A stretch of 64,000 bases of DNA from Toxonevra muliebris. Lineage: Eukaryota; Arthropoda; Insecta; Diptera; Pallopteridae. Below, in pieces: positions 1 through 12,767 of this stretch. The DNA lies in NCBI GenBank assembly GCA_963691655.1, contig OY829326.1, positions 42,683,989-42,747,988 of the forward strand, given 5' to 3'. The notes beneath the pieces are model-generated. The model saw nothing but the letters and a program-made list of their open reading frames with translations. It made no database searches and was not told where the DNA came from. Made by a program: the position numbers and the translations under genes. Each line of letters opens with the position of its first letter. Within the stretch, counting starts at the first letter, position 1.

Positions 1-1055
1 ATGACTACTACTTTGCCATAAATGGCAAAAGAATACAATGGTAATAAAAAAATCAGAAAAGAGGCAACAAATTTCGATCGCATTTCATTTTGCAGCACAT
101 CGCAAAACATGCAAATGTCAAAGTGGCAAACCCGGAAATTCGAAGGACATTTTCGAAAATAATTTTCGAAATACAATAGATGTTGTTTTTTTTTATTATT
201 ATTATTATTGCTTGTCATCTACCTTCTACTGCTACTTACAGTTTCTACTTCATTGTTATTGTTTTTCAATTTGCTCTTTCAAAGTTCGAACACAGAAATA
301 AAATATTCGAAACAAAGTCTACACTCGTACAAATGGAAACTGAGCTTTTGCATAACTATGTATGCATGTATGTATAAATTTCGAACATTCGAAAATGTAC
401 AGTAGATTCGTACTCTCATATTCACAGGTGCTCTCACCTTACAATGTATGACGCTCAATTTTTATGTTGTCATGGAAGATGTTGTTGTTGTTACTCATAA
501 ATATACCGGTAAAAATATTGTGCAGTGCACTTATACACATACACATATGTGCATCTACTCGTAAATTTACATACATATGTGTGTGTGTGTGTGATTGTGC
601 TTCTACTCTCACATAGATACAATATTCTAGTAGCTTTTGTATTGTATGTATGTATGCATGTACATAGTTATGTATATAAAAATAAAACATGAGAAAATAC
701 AATAACAGCAACAATATGAACCATGTTTTAATGCTGTCACGAGTTTAACATAAAATCTGCACTTTAAAATATGTTGGCATCAAGCTTTTAGCAGCAACAA
801 TAACAACAGCAAAAGCACAAGAACACTTAACAACAACAATAATGTATGCACTTGTATGTGAAATATTTTGCATTATTGTTACCCTTGAAATATGGTATAG
901 CAAATATGTATTTAATCAAATTAAATTAAACTTTATGAAAATTTATGTTGAATATTAAAATGCAAAAATACCTATTTTTTAATGATAATCTTCAATAATT
1001 TTTAAATACCTATAAGTGAAATTCACCTAGCATTTTTATATGTTCTACTTATAGG
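1..1055. other. AT-rich non-coding DNA
   Basis: No convincing gene on either strand. The stretch holds T- and A-rich runs, CAA/CAG-type short repeats near 790-835, and CA/TG-rich microsatellite-like sequence at about 530-600 and 640-680. The open frames here are short, low complexity and lack recognisable domains. Confidence 0.6.
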
Positions 1056-1057
1056 TA

Positions 1058-1437
1058 CAGTCAACGTTCGATAATCTGAACATCCACTAACGTGAACAAA
1101 TTTTTTCTTCCATTGACTATTCTAAAACGTGAACGAAGTCTGAAAGCTTTAGAACGTGAACAGAATTTCTTAGAAATTGTGCATCAATTTTCATGATTTT
1201 AATAGTTTCGAGAATCCTCTTGATATGATTACTATAAGAACTTAAGAGAAAAGGTAATATTTAAGGTGAAGATCATACTGTGGTAAGATCATAAAGTTGT
1301 CGTTATTTTTTTCAACAATCGCAAGTGTGAACAATCTCTTAAACGCTAACATTCAAAGCCATGTTCATTCAAAGCCTATTAATTTTAATAGTGGACACCT
1401 TTCGTTTTTATTAGTTCACGGTTTCGAGCGTTGACTG
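1058..1437. mobile_element. pogo/Tigger-like MITE, TA target site
   Basis: The ends are inverted: the left begins CAGTCAACGTTCGATAA and the reverse complement of the right begins CAGTCAACGCTCGAAA, and each is followed by TA (1056-1057 and 1438-1439). A CAGTCAAC start with TA duplication is typical of pogo/Tigger-type elements of the Tc1/mariner superfamily. The 380-bp body is too short for a transposase. Internally the motif ACGTGAAC recurs several times (about 1091, 1128, 1155), which suggests subterminal repeats. Seen: TIRs and TA. Inferred: superfamily. Confidence 0.75.
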
Positions 1438-1439
1438 TA

Positions 1440-1914
1440 CTGCTAAAACATTATTTAATCCTGAAGGCTGAAGTCTAACGCACTATGCACTGAGGTATGG
1501 TTCACAATATATTCACGAGCGGATTCAGAGGTTTCTTAAGGGAGTTTTAAATTTTTTTCCCACTAAATTATTTTTATTTTTTGTAAATGATCAATGATCA
1601 ACATGTACGAGATTCTCATTGGCAAGGGGAAGTTTCAGCTCCAAAATCTATCCCCCCTTGAATCCTTGGAATATTCAAACGATCAGGTCCATCACTTAAA
1701 CAACAAACTAAACAACTTGTTTACACAAAATTCTAATTCTATCAAAGAATAAATAATTTTTAAACTGCTTCTTTGCCACATTTAATATTAAATACAGTCT
1801 TTTCAACGTGTACGGCTTAAGTCCTTCAAAAAATGCCCCAATCAAAAAAAATATCCCACATTATTTTTAAACATTTCTTTGTCCAATGCGCTAACATATC
1901 AATATAGTGTCCAG
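1440..1914. other. unassigned spacer
   Basis: AT-rich DNA between the MITE and the Tc1 relic. I see no gene, RNA or clear repeat. A TACAGTC at about 1793 could be a decayed transposon end, but no partner end was found. Confidence 0.4.
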
Positions 1915-2830
1915 TTACCACAATTTTGAGTAATTTCGTGGTAACGCGAGGTCATATTATCTCTAGCTTTTCGGCGTACGATTGCGGCAAACACCGCCAT
2001 TTTGACTTAATCTGTCGTTTCAATTGGGCAATGCTCTTAGCATTTTTTTTGCTTATCTTAAGTTTAATAATTGCTAACAAATTTTCATTGTCGTTAGCAT
2101 CTGGAGATTGAGAGGCGCAGCCCAAAATTCTTATCCAATTTTATTCTTTTCACTTACTGCACAAGTGAGTTTGATGTTTAGGGTCCTGCCCTCTTAAAGC
2201 CCTCAATTTCGATTTCTTTTCCCAAACCGGTTATTGGCAGATGATAAGAGTCTAAGCTGGTATAAATGGATTATGTACTGGATATTCAAATTTCTCGTAA
2301 TCATGATTATCCTGTCGAAACTCTGTCTTGAAAAGTATCCCCAAACATGGGCTTTTCCTGGATGCATAACTAATCTCAGAGCCGTCTTACTACCCTTATT
2401 GGGCAATGCACGTTTTATGGTACCTACTGTCCAAAAAAAACGATTCGTGTGTAAAGGCCACATCACTCCAATCATTATTCATATGTTCGACACCCCACTC
2501 CTGCCATTTTTTTTGTTTGTTTTGCCGTCAGTAAGGGTTTGGTTACGGTAGCTCAGAATTCAATTTGGAATTCATTTAAACGACTTTGGATTATACTAAA
2601 GGATATATTAGTGACCTTCTGCGCCAGTTTTTGTTGGGCTGCTTCAAGTGTAATGGTAGAATTGCCTTCAAAAACTCATGCTATCACCGAATCCTGCTAC
2701 TGTAATGTTCCTCTAGAAGCACAATGATTTGGAAAGTCGTAATCATTCTGGTGTCTTCACAAAGTTGGTTTCATTTCTTTACGAATACCTTCAACTTCTC
2801 AAGATATTTGCAGCACCTTCTTAGGACATT
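1915..2830 (-). pseudogene. Tc1-like transposase relic
   Basis: Reading the minus strand across frames gives a decayed Tc1-family transposase. N-terminal to C-terminal: an HTH-like part (TLEAAQQKLAQK, about 2620-2655), a VTKPLLT segment typical of the linker, the family's conserved block as HPGKAHVWGYFS (about 2330-2370), then LLSSANNRFG, a GQDPKH motif replacing the usual DNDPKH, SQSPDANDNENL (the SPDLNPIEN block with its Glu kept), and a C-terminal helix IAQLKRQIKSKW. Several stops and frameshifts are present, and the second catalytic Asp region is altered (GQD). The order and spacing resemble Bari-like Tc1 elements. I could not find paired inverted repeats, so the boundaries are approximate. 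Confidence 0.75.
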
Positions 2831-4838
2831 TTGGATTATTTTGGATGTGAGCAAAGAATGGCAGCTTAAAAAAGTTGTGCATACACGGAGTACAATTTGA
2901 AAAATTGCTTATACAACGAAATTCTAACTGCGATTGTTTGAAAGGTTATACAGCGCCATTCGCAAAGAAATGTTGAAAGTTGAAAATAAAGTTCAACTTG
3001 ATACTTAAAGTTGTTCGTACAATTAAGCCGAACACGCTACAAACATACAACTAAAATTCTCTGATCATCCGATTTTTCTTTGCTCAAAAAGGTTCCAGAA
3101 TTTCGCAAAAAAATTTATAATTTCATAAATTTTCCATTCAAATGAAATGGCTTGAATTTTTGACTGCTTGATCACCGTGACAAATTGATTGTTTTGTTTT
3201 ACTATACCAAACCAAAAAAAAATTAATAAAAATAAACGAAATCTTTATCAAATATAAATTCATTAATAATGTGAACGTTATGTGCAAACATTTTGCAAAA
3301 AAAAAAAAATAATGAATTTATATTCGTCAGCTCATAACAAATATCATGTGAGCATGATATATTTATATAATATTTATATAAAAAATAAATAAAATACTTA
3401 AACGTTTATCAGGTCAGTGTGTTATCAATAAATGAAAACAAAGCGATCGCAAAAAAACAAATATAACTTATTTATTTTTACACAATTACAAAATTATATG
3501 AACTTTATTATAACAAATGAAATTTCTCTACTGCTATTTAGTTTTATTTTTAACGTAGGCACAACAATACAAAATAAATATTTAATATCTAATGCTTGTT
3601 GAAGTGAAGAAGACTTTCAACACATTTCAATTCATTTCAGAAAAATAATTTAATTTTGTGTTACTTTTGGCAATTATTTAAGAAAAACTAATTTTAGTTT
3701 TGAATTATATTTGATTGCACTATTATTGAATTTTCAAGATAGAGAAAAACAAATTGTTAATAAATTCGCTTAGCTCAGTTGTGCTAATTTTTTAGTTCAG
3801 TCCAGTCATGGTCATATATACTTACGTTATTTCTATCAGATCGCTTCACAATCTCCTCCATATACGTTTGTTTGTTTGTTTGTTTGTACTTATACCCTAC
3901 TATCAGCGAACAGCAACAACTAGGTGATGACGTAGTGAACGCTTGAAATTGACGTGTACTATGAGCAAATAGAAAAAAACATTTTTTTTGCTATTCGATT
4001 TTGTTTTATAAATTTTTGTTTTTTTATTCATTCAATTGGAATATACATACATAATTTATACGCACGCCATGAAGTTCACTGTTCACATGATTTTAAATTT
4101 TAATTTCAATTTTCAACAGCACCAACCTACGAAAATAGATTCGTAATCGTTAAAGAAAAATAAAATATTCAAATTAAATTGAAATAAAAATTGCTATTAG
4201 AGAATAACAGACAGCACGGTGAATTCGCGGTATAAAATTATTAGTTTAAATAAAAAACAAAAACAATACGCAAATAAATATTAATATTTATGAATCAAAA
4301 TTACTTCACTGCACACATATGAAACAATAAATTAATAGATACCTACTCTATTGATTTATAAATTTTTTATGTGAAGAAGTATTGTTTTCTTGGAAAAATA
4401 TATTGTTATTATCAGCTATTTACATTAGCTTTAACAGTTTAAGTTATTTCTCGTTGATATTTTATGTACAACATTATGTTACCTCTGGGTATTTACACAT
4501 ATAAAAACTTAACTCGTTTTTTAGCTCTAGTATCTTAAAGCGTTTAGCGTTAATTTTTTTCTTGTTGCTTTGTTTTTAAATTACCAAAAGGGGATTCCCT
4601 AATAGAAATAAATTATTTTATATAGCTAGCTATTGCTTCTTTTTAACAATTATTTTTGAAAAATACGAAGAAATAACTAGTTTCTAAACTAGACGACGGC
4701 CTAGAGCGGTGGCGATTTAAGGTATAACTGTACTCCACCTTGGTTGTTCGCCTTTTCACGTACTTAAATATTTTTACATTATCCAAATCACCATAACCTT
4801 CTTCCATCTTTGTCAAAATCCACTGGCAGAACTGCTCC
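2831..4838. other. AT-rich non-coding DNA
   Basis: About 2 kb with no domain-bearing ORF on either strand. It holds A/T homopolymers, a (GTTT)n run at about 3868-3887, and otherwise unremarkable AT-rich sequence. Confidence 0.5.
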
Positions 4839-4842
4839 TTAA

Positions 4843-5172
4843 CCCTCTAGTTCCCAAATTTTTGATTGGTAAAAATCATAAACTGATTTAAAAACCAAAA
4901 AAAAAAAAACTAATGGGCGTGGTTTTATGAAGTGAGAAAGTTTGAGCCCCTAAAATTATTTGTTCTTGAATGAGCTCTTTATCAATTTGTTTTAAGTAAT
5001 TAAATATTTTACAAAAAAAAATTCAAATTCTTAGCTATCCATAGCTAGTTTTTTTATCTGGATACTATGATGGGAAGTATTTTATTTATTTTTTTAATTT
5101 TTTTCTCTTTTATCTCAAAAACAATAATTAATTTTCCTATTTTTCACAAATTTTTGATTGGGAACTAGAGGG
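4843..5172. mobile_element. piggyBac-type MITE, TTAA target site
   Basis: The 330-bp body is flanked by TTAA at 4839-4842 and 5173-5176. The left end reads CCCTCTAGTTCCCAAATTTT and the right end is its inverse (reverse complement CCCTCTAGTTCCCAATC). CCY-starting TIRs inside a TTAA duplication are the hallmark of piggyBac-superfamily transposition. There is no coding capacity. A diverged relative lies at 6658-6960. Confidence 0.8.
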
Positions 5173-5176
5173 TTAA

Positions 5177-6653
5177 AATTACTTTGGTGGAATCTCTTCA
5201 TTACCAAAAATTCCAATTTGTTTTTTTATTCTTTTAAAAGGGGGGAGGAGGGGAGAGGTGTCATGGCGTTAGATCGCCTAGGATGGCAAAATAACTTGAG
5301 CCGGCCTTGGCTAATTCAATAGGGTTTGTTTGTATTTATTTATTTCAAATATTAATGCAAATAAGAATTTTTTTCTTTTCTTTACAACAATCAAAATAAT
5401 AAAAATGAAATTACAAAGTTTTGTTGAAAAATGAAAAATATACAGAAATAGCTTCCTTTAACAGAAATTAAGCAAAAATAACAATCCAAACTTATTTCCA
5501 CGTTATACTATAAATTATGTTTGTATATAGAGAACAGACAAACAAAGCTAAAACTTTAAATTTGCAAATGTAAATAGCAAATAGAATGTAAGAAGTGATT
5601 CAATTCAAATTCTGAGGAAGAAGAAGGTTAAACAGCATAAGTCGACTTAAGTTAAATAATAAAATATCATATATATGTATTGTTGAAAATTCACAACACA
5701 ATTTTTTAAACTATATAAATAAAATTTCAAGATTGGTCTTCGTTCTATACACTGAGCCTTCAAAATATTCCCTGTTTTTTTTTTTTGAATTTTTCTTTTC
5801 GTAGCTATTAAACTATTTGGCTCGACAAAATAATTAACTTGCTTTATGTCTTTTTGCCATAGAATTTCCCATACGAATTGAATTTCAAATAAATATTTGC
5901 ATATTTTTATTGCAAGTTTTAATGTTGGCAACATTTTAACTACAATAATAATTCAAGGAATTATGACTGTAAACAAAACGTACATGGGTAAATTTGAATG
6001 AGGGACTGGGAGGGAACCGAGTATATGGATATATTGACTGTGTGGAAGGGATATGTAAATAATCGAGTCTAGATATAATAAATAACAAGTACACTCAAAG
6101 AAATAATAGGATTTTCATCTGAATTCAATAGTGTTTGCTATTAAAATTATACAACGTCAATCAATAATATAAAATTCAATTTCAATAGAAAACCGTAGAA
6201 TTCACAAGAAATAGTTGGAAATAAATCTTTTAGATACATAAACTTTAATGGACAAATAAGTAAAATTTATAAGTAACTATTGTTAAACAAAACTCAAATG
6301 CATTTAATTGAAAACAACTTTTTAAATAATATTCATGCATTTTCTTGCATTTAATTCGAAAATTAAAATTAAAGAGTTTTTTGACCTCTTTTTAAAATTT
6401 CGTTAGAAATGCAAATTTATTTATTTTTTTTTTTTTGGCTTACAGCAAACTTTCATAAATTAATAATAAATCTTTAAAAATTAAAACAAGAAATTCCACT
6501 TTTGTTTGTTTTTTTTTTCTTTAGTTTTAAAAGAAGATTGAAATTTGAATGAGGAGAAAAATTTTTAAGAAGTTTACATTTATCTAATAAAAATTATTTG
6601 TTATGAGATTGATTTAAATTTGTAAATTTCATGACGTTCTTGTTCTTTATACA
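5177..6653. other. AT-rich non-coding DNA
   Basis: No supported gene. A short G-rich patch (about 5240-5256) and a sequence ACACTCAAAGAAAT near 6092, similar to ones at about 10500 and 53603, may be dispersed-repeat termini. The minus-strand open frame at 5647-5934 has no recognisable domain. Confidence 0.45.
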
Positions 6654-6657
6654 TTAA

Positions 6658-6960
6658 CCATCTAGCTCACAAATTTTTGATTGATTTAAAAAAAATTAGG
6701 ATTCATAAATTTTCATTTACTCGTAAAAAGCATAAATCTGAATTCAAAACCCTGAAAAATTCAATGGGCGTCGTTTTATGAACCCGGAAACTATTTTTTA
6801 AGTAATTAAATATTTTGAATAAAATATTCAAATTTCTAGCTACTCACAGCTAGTTTTTTATCTGGCTAATATGACGGGAAGTATTTTTTTTATTTTTTAT
6901 TTGTAGCTTAAATTCAATCAAAATAATTAGTTTTCCTATTTCTTCTCAAATTTTTTATTT
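6658..6960. mobile_element. Diverged copy of the 4843-5172 MITE
   Basis: This aligns along most of its length with the MITE at 4843-5172. Shared blocks in the same order include the CACAAATTTTTGATTG-like left end after TTAA (6654-6657), AATGGGCGTCGTTTTATGA, AAGTAATTAAATATTTT, CTAGTTTTTTATCTGG and TAGTTTTCCTATTT. The right terminus has decayed and no second TTAA is certain, so this is an older insertion. Confidence 0.7.
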
Positions 6961-7321
6961 TGACTGTCGCTAATGTCTATTATAAGCATCATAACTCACA
7001 ACTGATGCATTTTTTTTAAAAGCAATAAAAAATGTAGCAACAAAAACTATTAAAGTGGTAATTACACCCGTATTGATGAAGGCTGTCTAGAGATTTTTGA
7101 ATACGGAATTTTTTTTTTCATTATTATTACCTGGCTTTAACTACACAAACATTTTAAAACGAAACGAAAATCATCAGTGGGACGTTTTTTTCGCATGCAT
7201 TTTTTGTGGTACTAGCTAAAATATTAGGTTTACTGTATTTGGTTAGTAGTTTTGGATATATATATATTGATGAGCTGATTATGAATTCGGTGTCTGAATT
7301 TATCTACTTCGTCTGGCTTCT
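6961..7321. other. AT-rich spacer
   Basis: No gene or RNA seen. An open frame beginning at 7206 on the plus strand runs into the SINE-like fragment and shows no domain. Confidence 0.4.
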
Positions 7322-7412
7322 AAGTGAGGTAAAATTTCAAACTGTGCCTAGTGTCAAACTCGGGCACCCTGCGTATCAGTACTACACCTTAATCACTACG
7401 CCACTGAATGTT
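7322..7412 (-). mobile_element. tRNA-derived SINE relic
   Basis: On the minus strand an A-box-like stretch (GGCGTAGTGATTAAGG) is followed about 30 bases later by a B-box-like GAGTTTGACAC, a one-base decay of the RNA polymerase III B box GGTTCGANNCC. The layout matches the 5' tRNA-like head of the better preserved SINEs at 19464 and 43540. There is no intact tRNA fold, no clear tail and no TSD. Confidence 0.45.
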
Positions 7413-8124
7413 CTCAAATCCCGGTCAAAAGCCCTCAGATTAGCATAAAGCTCTGAGTTGAGGGGTTCTTCGGTTTGTTAAATATGAATTAAATGAGATC
7501 AAACGTTCAAAAAACCAAATGGAGGCTACAAATTAGCGGACATGTTCCTCATAAAACTCTGAGTAGGTGAGTTTTAGGGTCCCACAATTATGAATTTGAG
7601 GTTTAGTTATCAAAAAACAAGCCAGCAGTTTGTTTTTACTGATTACTTCTCAAAAACTCTTGGGCTCGCTGATTGTAAATTTAGATTGAAATTTTTTTAG
7701 AACTGATTATAATAAAAACCGCAGTTCTCTGTACCTGTTCTTAATATTTAATTAGAAATGTGTACACAATTATTTTAGAAAACTAATTGAACATAAAACT
7801 GCAGAGCAGTTAACTTTTAGTGTGAGTTAAAGTAATTTTCACTTTATTTTTCTCATTATTTTCACAAAACTTTTCCCATCATTTTCATAAAAATTTTCAT
7901 TTACAATAATATAATAAAATTTGGCATATTTTAACAAATTGCACCCATTTTTAGGAATTGTAATGAATTGAGTAATTGATTTTTAATGAATTTTTGAATG
8001 CAGAGTTATTTGTGTTATTCCGGAGCGCTTGGCATCAGACTTTTTTGTTTTATTATTCTCTTCTTCTGTTTGGGAACTGAGAATTGGAGTTGTTGCCTAG
8101 CAATGTGAGTATTACAGTTTCGAC
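7413..8124. other. unassigned spacer
   Basis: AT-rich DNA without a supported gene, RNA or terminal repeat pair. Confidence 0.4.
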
Positions 8125-8372
8125 TGTATGTATAGGTACTTGGTCAACCCCTGAGTGGTAGACCCAGCGGGTGCAAACGCTTCAATCGTCTCCGAGTTTG
8201 ATTACTGTCCAATAGATTGATGGCCAGTGGGTGGTATGCTGATTCAGTCTCTCAATGTATTTTCTGCTGTGTTGAGAGATTATATTCTTAACCATTTCAA
8301 TTCTTAAGTCACGGTGGATAGTGGTGGTGCGGACGTACCAAGGCGCGTTAAGGCACGAGGCAAACAATAAAG
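8125..8372 (-). pseudogene. Jockey-clade LINE ORF2 C-terminus
   Basis: The minus strand encodes a peptide with APWYVR, IHRDLRI, VKNIISQHSRKYIERL and NQHTTH in order. This is the characteristic C-terminal tail of Jockey-clade non-LTR retrotransposon ORF2 proteins (downstream of the RT thumb). In another frame the end reads RRLKRLHPLGLP, resembling the usual Jockey C-terminus, so one frameshift separates the two parts at about 8180. Only some 250 bp remain: a 5'-truncated, dead insertion. Confidence 0.75.
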
Positions 8373-11013
8373 TTGTTTTAAACTGCTGTTCAAAACAAGT
8401 TTTTTAAAAAAGTAAAAATAACCTTACTGAAGCTCTTTTTTGACGGTCTTAGTCTACTTTTCAAAAAACTTAATATTATTTTTTTACCTTTGGCCAACTT
8501 TTTGTGATTTAGGACCATAGTGCTCCACAGCAACCATCAGCGAATCAGTATCCATATAAATGGATTTAACAAACTAAACTTATTGGGCAAAACCATAAAA
8601 ATTACCCGTGAAAAACGCGCGAGCTAATATTTTAAGTTTGGTATCAAAGTATTCCTGGAGTGCTAAAAAGCCCTAATCCACAAAAAAAGAAATTTCTTAC
8701 ACAAAAGTCTTTCTTTACATATTACATTCCAGAAGTGTTGATATTTGGAAACATTTTGAAATAAGAGAAAGAGGGAATATATGTACTTTTAACTGACCAA
8801 TCATAGGCAATGCTTTACATTGAGAGAGAATAAAATCCTCTCAATATGCGCGGCAGAAATATCAGCTCTCAACTGTAGCAAACTTTGTAAATCACATGAT
8901 ATATAATATATAATGCACATTCGAAAGACAAATCTATAAATGTAACCAAAAAGTTTTACAATGTGCTACAATTAAAAGTGAGAAATTAAAAATAAAAAGA
9001 GTAATCTGCAACTAACGCTAAAAACGAAAACATTGCGACAATTGCATTTTTAAGTTAATGAAGCAGTCAATCCAAATGACACAATGCCATTAAATTGAGA
9101 AATTTTTCTCTTATGTTTTTCTTTGTACCTACACTTTGAATATTATAAAAATTTAAACTTTGTTCTAAATTTGCATTTTTTTTTTTTTTTTGTATTTTTA
9201 TTTATCACTTTTCTTTTGCACTATGTAATGAAATTAAAAATTTTAACAAATTTTATAACTTTTACTTAATAACCATAACCAAACATATTTATATTTTTGA
9301 TTCTTCGTACAAATAAATGAATATATTTATTTTTGTCTTTATAACAAATAATATACTAGATTCTTGCAAAATGACGCACTTTTCTTTTCACAATTAATAA
9401 AAACGTCGCAGAAATAGTAAAAGTGTTAAAATTTTGGCTGCCCTTCCCCCCTCCCCTACTTTATGTTCCTGCTTGGGTGCATTTTTTTTCATAAGATTTT
9501 AGTATTTACAAAATATATCATTCTCCGCCTACCTTTTCTCATTCGTTCCGCCCTCCTCTTTCTTGAATATCAAAATAATCGAAATCAAGATGAAGAAAAT
9601 GACATTGACTGAAAATAAAAAATCGTTGACATTTTGATTTGATTTCATTTTTCATTCATTGTGGCAGCATGCCAATATATTTTTATTTAATAATTATAAT
9701 AATAATAAAGATAATAAAATTAATACAAAACTCATACATACACAGACGTATGTACATACTTGTACACATATTGTTCACAGAATGCAGTAAATTAGAATGC
9801 TGAAATATTTGTTTTTATTTTTTTTTAAATGTTTATTTATAAGCACTCATTTGTGCACATATTTCTTGCATTTTTATTTTGAGTTACAAATTCCATTTAT
9901 TTATTTTGTTTTTTTTTTAATAATTAATTTAAATTCGTATCTATTATAATTTGGAAAAACTTATATTTTTAAATAACACACATGTGTATGTTTTTGTGTA
10001 AGCAAGCAATTCTAACTGAATGAAACTAGATAAAGTTTATTTCACATGCATATGTACACGATCAAAGACCGTTCAAAATATAAAATATTTTAGTTGAAGA
10101 ATGCATTAATTGATCTGTGATAATATCTCTGTATATCACGAAATTTTGCAAATAAAAGAGAATATGGTATTATTATTACACTGATTGATTTGAAGGCCAC
10201 CATACTGACCACAAGGTTTCTGGAATTTAAATGGAAAATATTTAAACGTGAGAAGTATTGCCAAATTGGTTCTAGGTAAACAAGACAATCACATAAGCTT
10301 GCCTATAAACCTTTATGTCAAATCAGATTTGCCACAGAATTTCTAACAGGAAATTGTAGGCGTATAAACATCTTTACGCTATGAGAATACCCTTGAACTA
10401 GTTGTATAGAATAAGTAGTGAGGTTGACGAAATCGCAGAGGACAGATTTATAACGTATATTGGGAGTATTATGCTCTTTCTCAAAGTAAATCAACGACTA
10501 CACTCAAAGAAATTTGTGAGTAAATCTAAATAAAAAATAGGTTAGATCGTTCCGACCCTGAAATATGATAAAATTAACCATCCCAAATTGTAAATTCACA
10601 ATTAACCATTTTAAAGTAAAATAACAGCAGAAACTGTTGAAAAGCCAATTTAAACTGTAATGCTACCATGAAACTTGTAAAGGCCAAGAAGCTTGTCCCT
10701 TCTCTCTGATTTTAAATAAAGCCGAGCTCAGATAGCTCGTAGGCTTTCTATCCGGCCACTATTTGGTCAGATATCACCTAAGTAAATTATTTCTTCCAAA
10801 AGAGACAGAGTATTACAGTCTATGTATGGAGGGCGATGAAACGACATCCCTCATTCTACCCACAAAATTCCAGCCTTGGTTCAGCAAAGAAGGGGTATAT
10901 TTAACGAAATTAAATTAAACTCAATTCCTCAAGATCGTCTTTTGTCCTAATTTGAGACCTTATTATTATTGTTTTTACACTATACAACACTGTTTTTTAT
11001 CCATCTCCAAGGG
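8373..11013. other. AT-rich non-coding DNA
   Basis: No supported gene. It contains long T runs (for example about 9177-9191), a C-rich patch near 9442-9460, and an ACTCAAAGAAAT motif at about 10503 also seen near 6093. Confidence 0.45.
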
Positions 11014-11402
11014 GATGATTCCTAATGTGTTTCCGAATCTGCCATCCGAAATTTTACGCTATCGATTCATGAAAAATTCAGCGATGGGATATCTCGTTTT
11101 TAGCACTTAATAATGGCAAAAAAAAATAGGTAATTCACAAAAAAATCGTTTTTTTGGTCAAAATTTCAATTTCGAATCTCTATTACTTTTGACAGAAATG
11201 GAATAGAGAAATAACAAAGTACTTACATTAAAGACAATTTAATCGTCTTTTTGAAAACGTAAAGATGCTTTACTTTACATTTTGAAAAAATGAAAATGTT
11301 TATAAAAATGGCGACCCATGTCTGAAAAATCAAATAAATTGGCTATATCTAACTGATGGCAGATTCGGATTCAGAGATCCAAAAAAAATTAGAATCCATC
11401 CA
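11014..11402. mobile_element. Candidate MITE with imperfect TIRs
   Basis: The left side has GGATGATTCCTAAT followed by CCGAATCTGCCATC, and the right side carries the inverse blocks (GATGGCAGATTCGG, then AGAATCCATCC). The ends face each other about 390 bp apart, with a gap in one arm. There is no coding capacity and no certain TSD. It could also be a decayed hairpin repeat of other origin. Confidence 0.45.
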
Positions 11403-11469
11403 CTTTGATGCGATTTTTTCATTTTGTTGTAAAGTGTTATTATAATTATTAATTAAACAGGCTATATTA

Positions 11470-12650
11470 CTCTGCGACCATTGTTGATCTTTTGTGCAGC
11501 CCTGGATTTTAACACAATTCTAAATTAAGACTACAAACGAATCTAAGAATTGCTTTAGGTTTTATGCCGATTACCTTAAGAGTCTCTTTCCAAGGCAAAA
11601 TGATTTACGCCTTGCGGCAGCTGGACATCCACATAGTACGTGTTCTGCTTTTTCCATGTCTTCATTGTATATGCGTTTTGAGTTAAGATTGATTGGGTTA
11701 GTAAGTCTTCTAGCTTGTCGGAGACCATGAAGTCTGAACCAAGAGTCTTTGAGAGTTTTAGCTTCCGAATCCCTTCTTATTGTTTGGATGTGATTTGATG
11801 ATACACCAAAAAAAGGTTCGGGACCTATTCAAAACCTATATAATAGTATAACCTTACTCCTGGCGGATAGGGCTGAAAGTAGCTCAAAACACTTCCATTA
11901 CATTTTGGATTTTATGGTGAATGAGTTCAGAGCTTTTAGAGCTGCTTGACTGTCTGAAAGAATATAAATGCAGGCACGACACTGTTTACTCACCTTCGTA
12001 TGCATTCTCGGACGCAGATTTATATAGCATAAACCACTGCTATGTATATGGAGTGCATTTTCCCCATAGCTACGACTTTTTGAAATCTTGGTCCATAGAT
12101 TTCAGCCCCAAAGTTTTTGTTTTTCTACGTCACTTATAACCACTTAAAATGTTCTGGAAAATACATATGTTTTACTCATAGAGTTAGTTGGTTTCAGGTA
12201 AGAGCTGTCCTGAAATATGTTCAAAATACTTAAACTGGCTTACTTTTTAACTGTTAAGTGGGGGAACTCCGGTTATTGCCCCAAATGCTGCCGAAGGGGC
12301 ACGTTTTCATTCACTCTGTAATATCCAGACAAATTAGGCGATGAAGTTTATTTAACTCAGATCGCTTGCTGTGTTTTTGGCCACCAAATAATTGCTGCAT
12401 AGGTGACCATGGTTTTGAGGACCGTTTGATATGACCAGTACATCATTTTTGGTCTCAGTCCCCATGTTTTACCGTAAAGGCGTTGACAAGCATGGAATGA
12501 CCTTGCCGCCTTTTTAACAGTAACTATTATAAAGTTGTGAGTTCCAGATGAGCTCTTTATCAGGGGTTACCCCAAGATATTTCGCTTCATCTGAAAGTAC
12601 CAGTTCTTGTCCATTAAGTTTGATTTTTTTTAAGATTAATAATTTGGGAC
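11470..12650 (-). pseudogene. Decayed LOA-clade LINE: RT thumb + RNase H
   Basis: Translating the minus strand across frames from 12650 downwards gives EAKYLGVTPDKELIW (RT thumb), then YGKTWGLRPKMMYW, VLKTMVTYAAIIWWPK (about 12370-12470). These are strongly LOA-clade-like thumb blocks. Further on comes SDSQAALKALNSF (about 11930, RNase H catalytic Asp block), then KAEHVLCGCPAAARRK (about 11600-11640), the Cys/His block that ends such ORFs. The order matches the end of a LOA-type ORF2. Stops and frameshifts interrupt every block, so it is old and dead. The 3' end is undefined. Confidence 0.75.
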
Positions 12651-12767
12651 CTTGGTATAAAAGATTTTCTAGCTAGCAGTACGTGACCAAAATAATAAAT
12701 AAATAATAACCATAAAGTTGTTAGGAATTGAAATTATGATAATTGTAAATTAAATAAGAATTATATA

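Noticed and set aside
1793..1830. TACAGTC as left ITR of the Tc1 relic
   Set aside because: No matching inverted end was found to the right of 2830.
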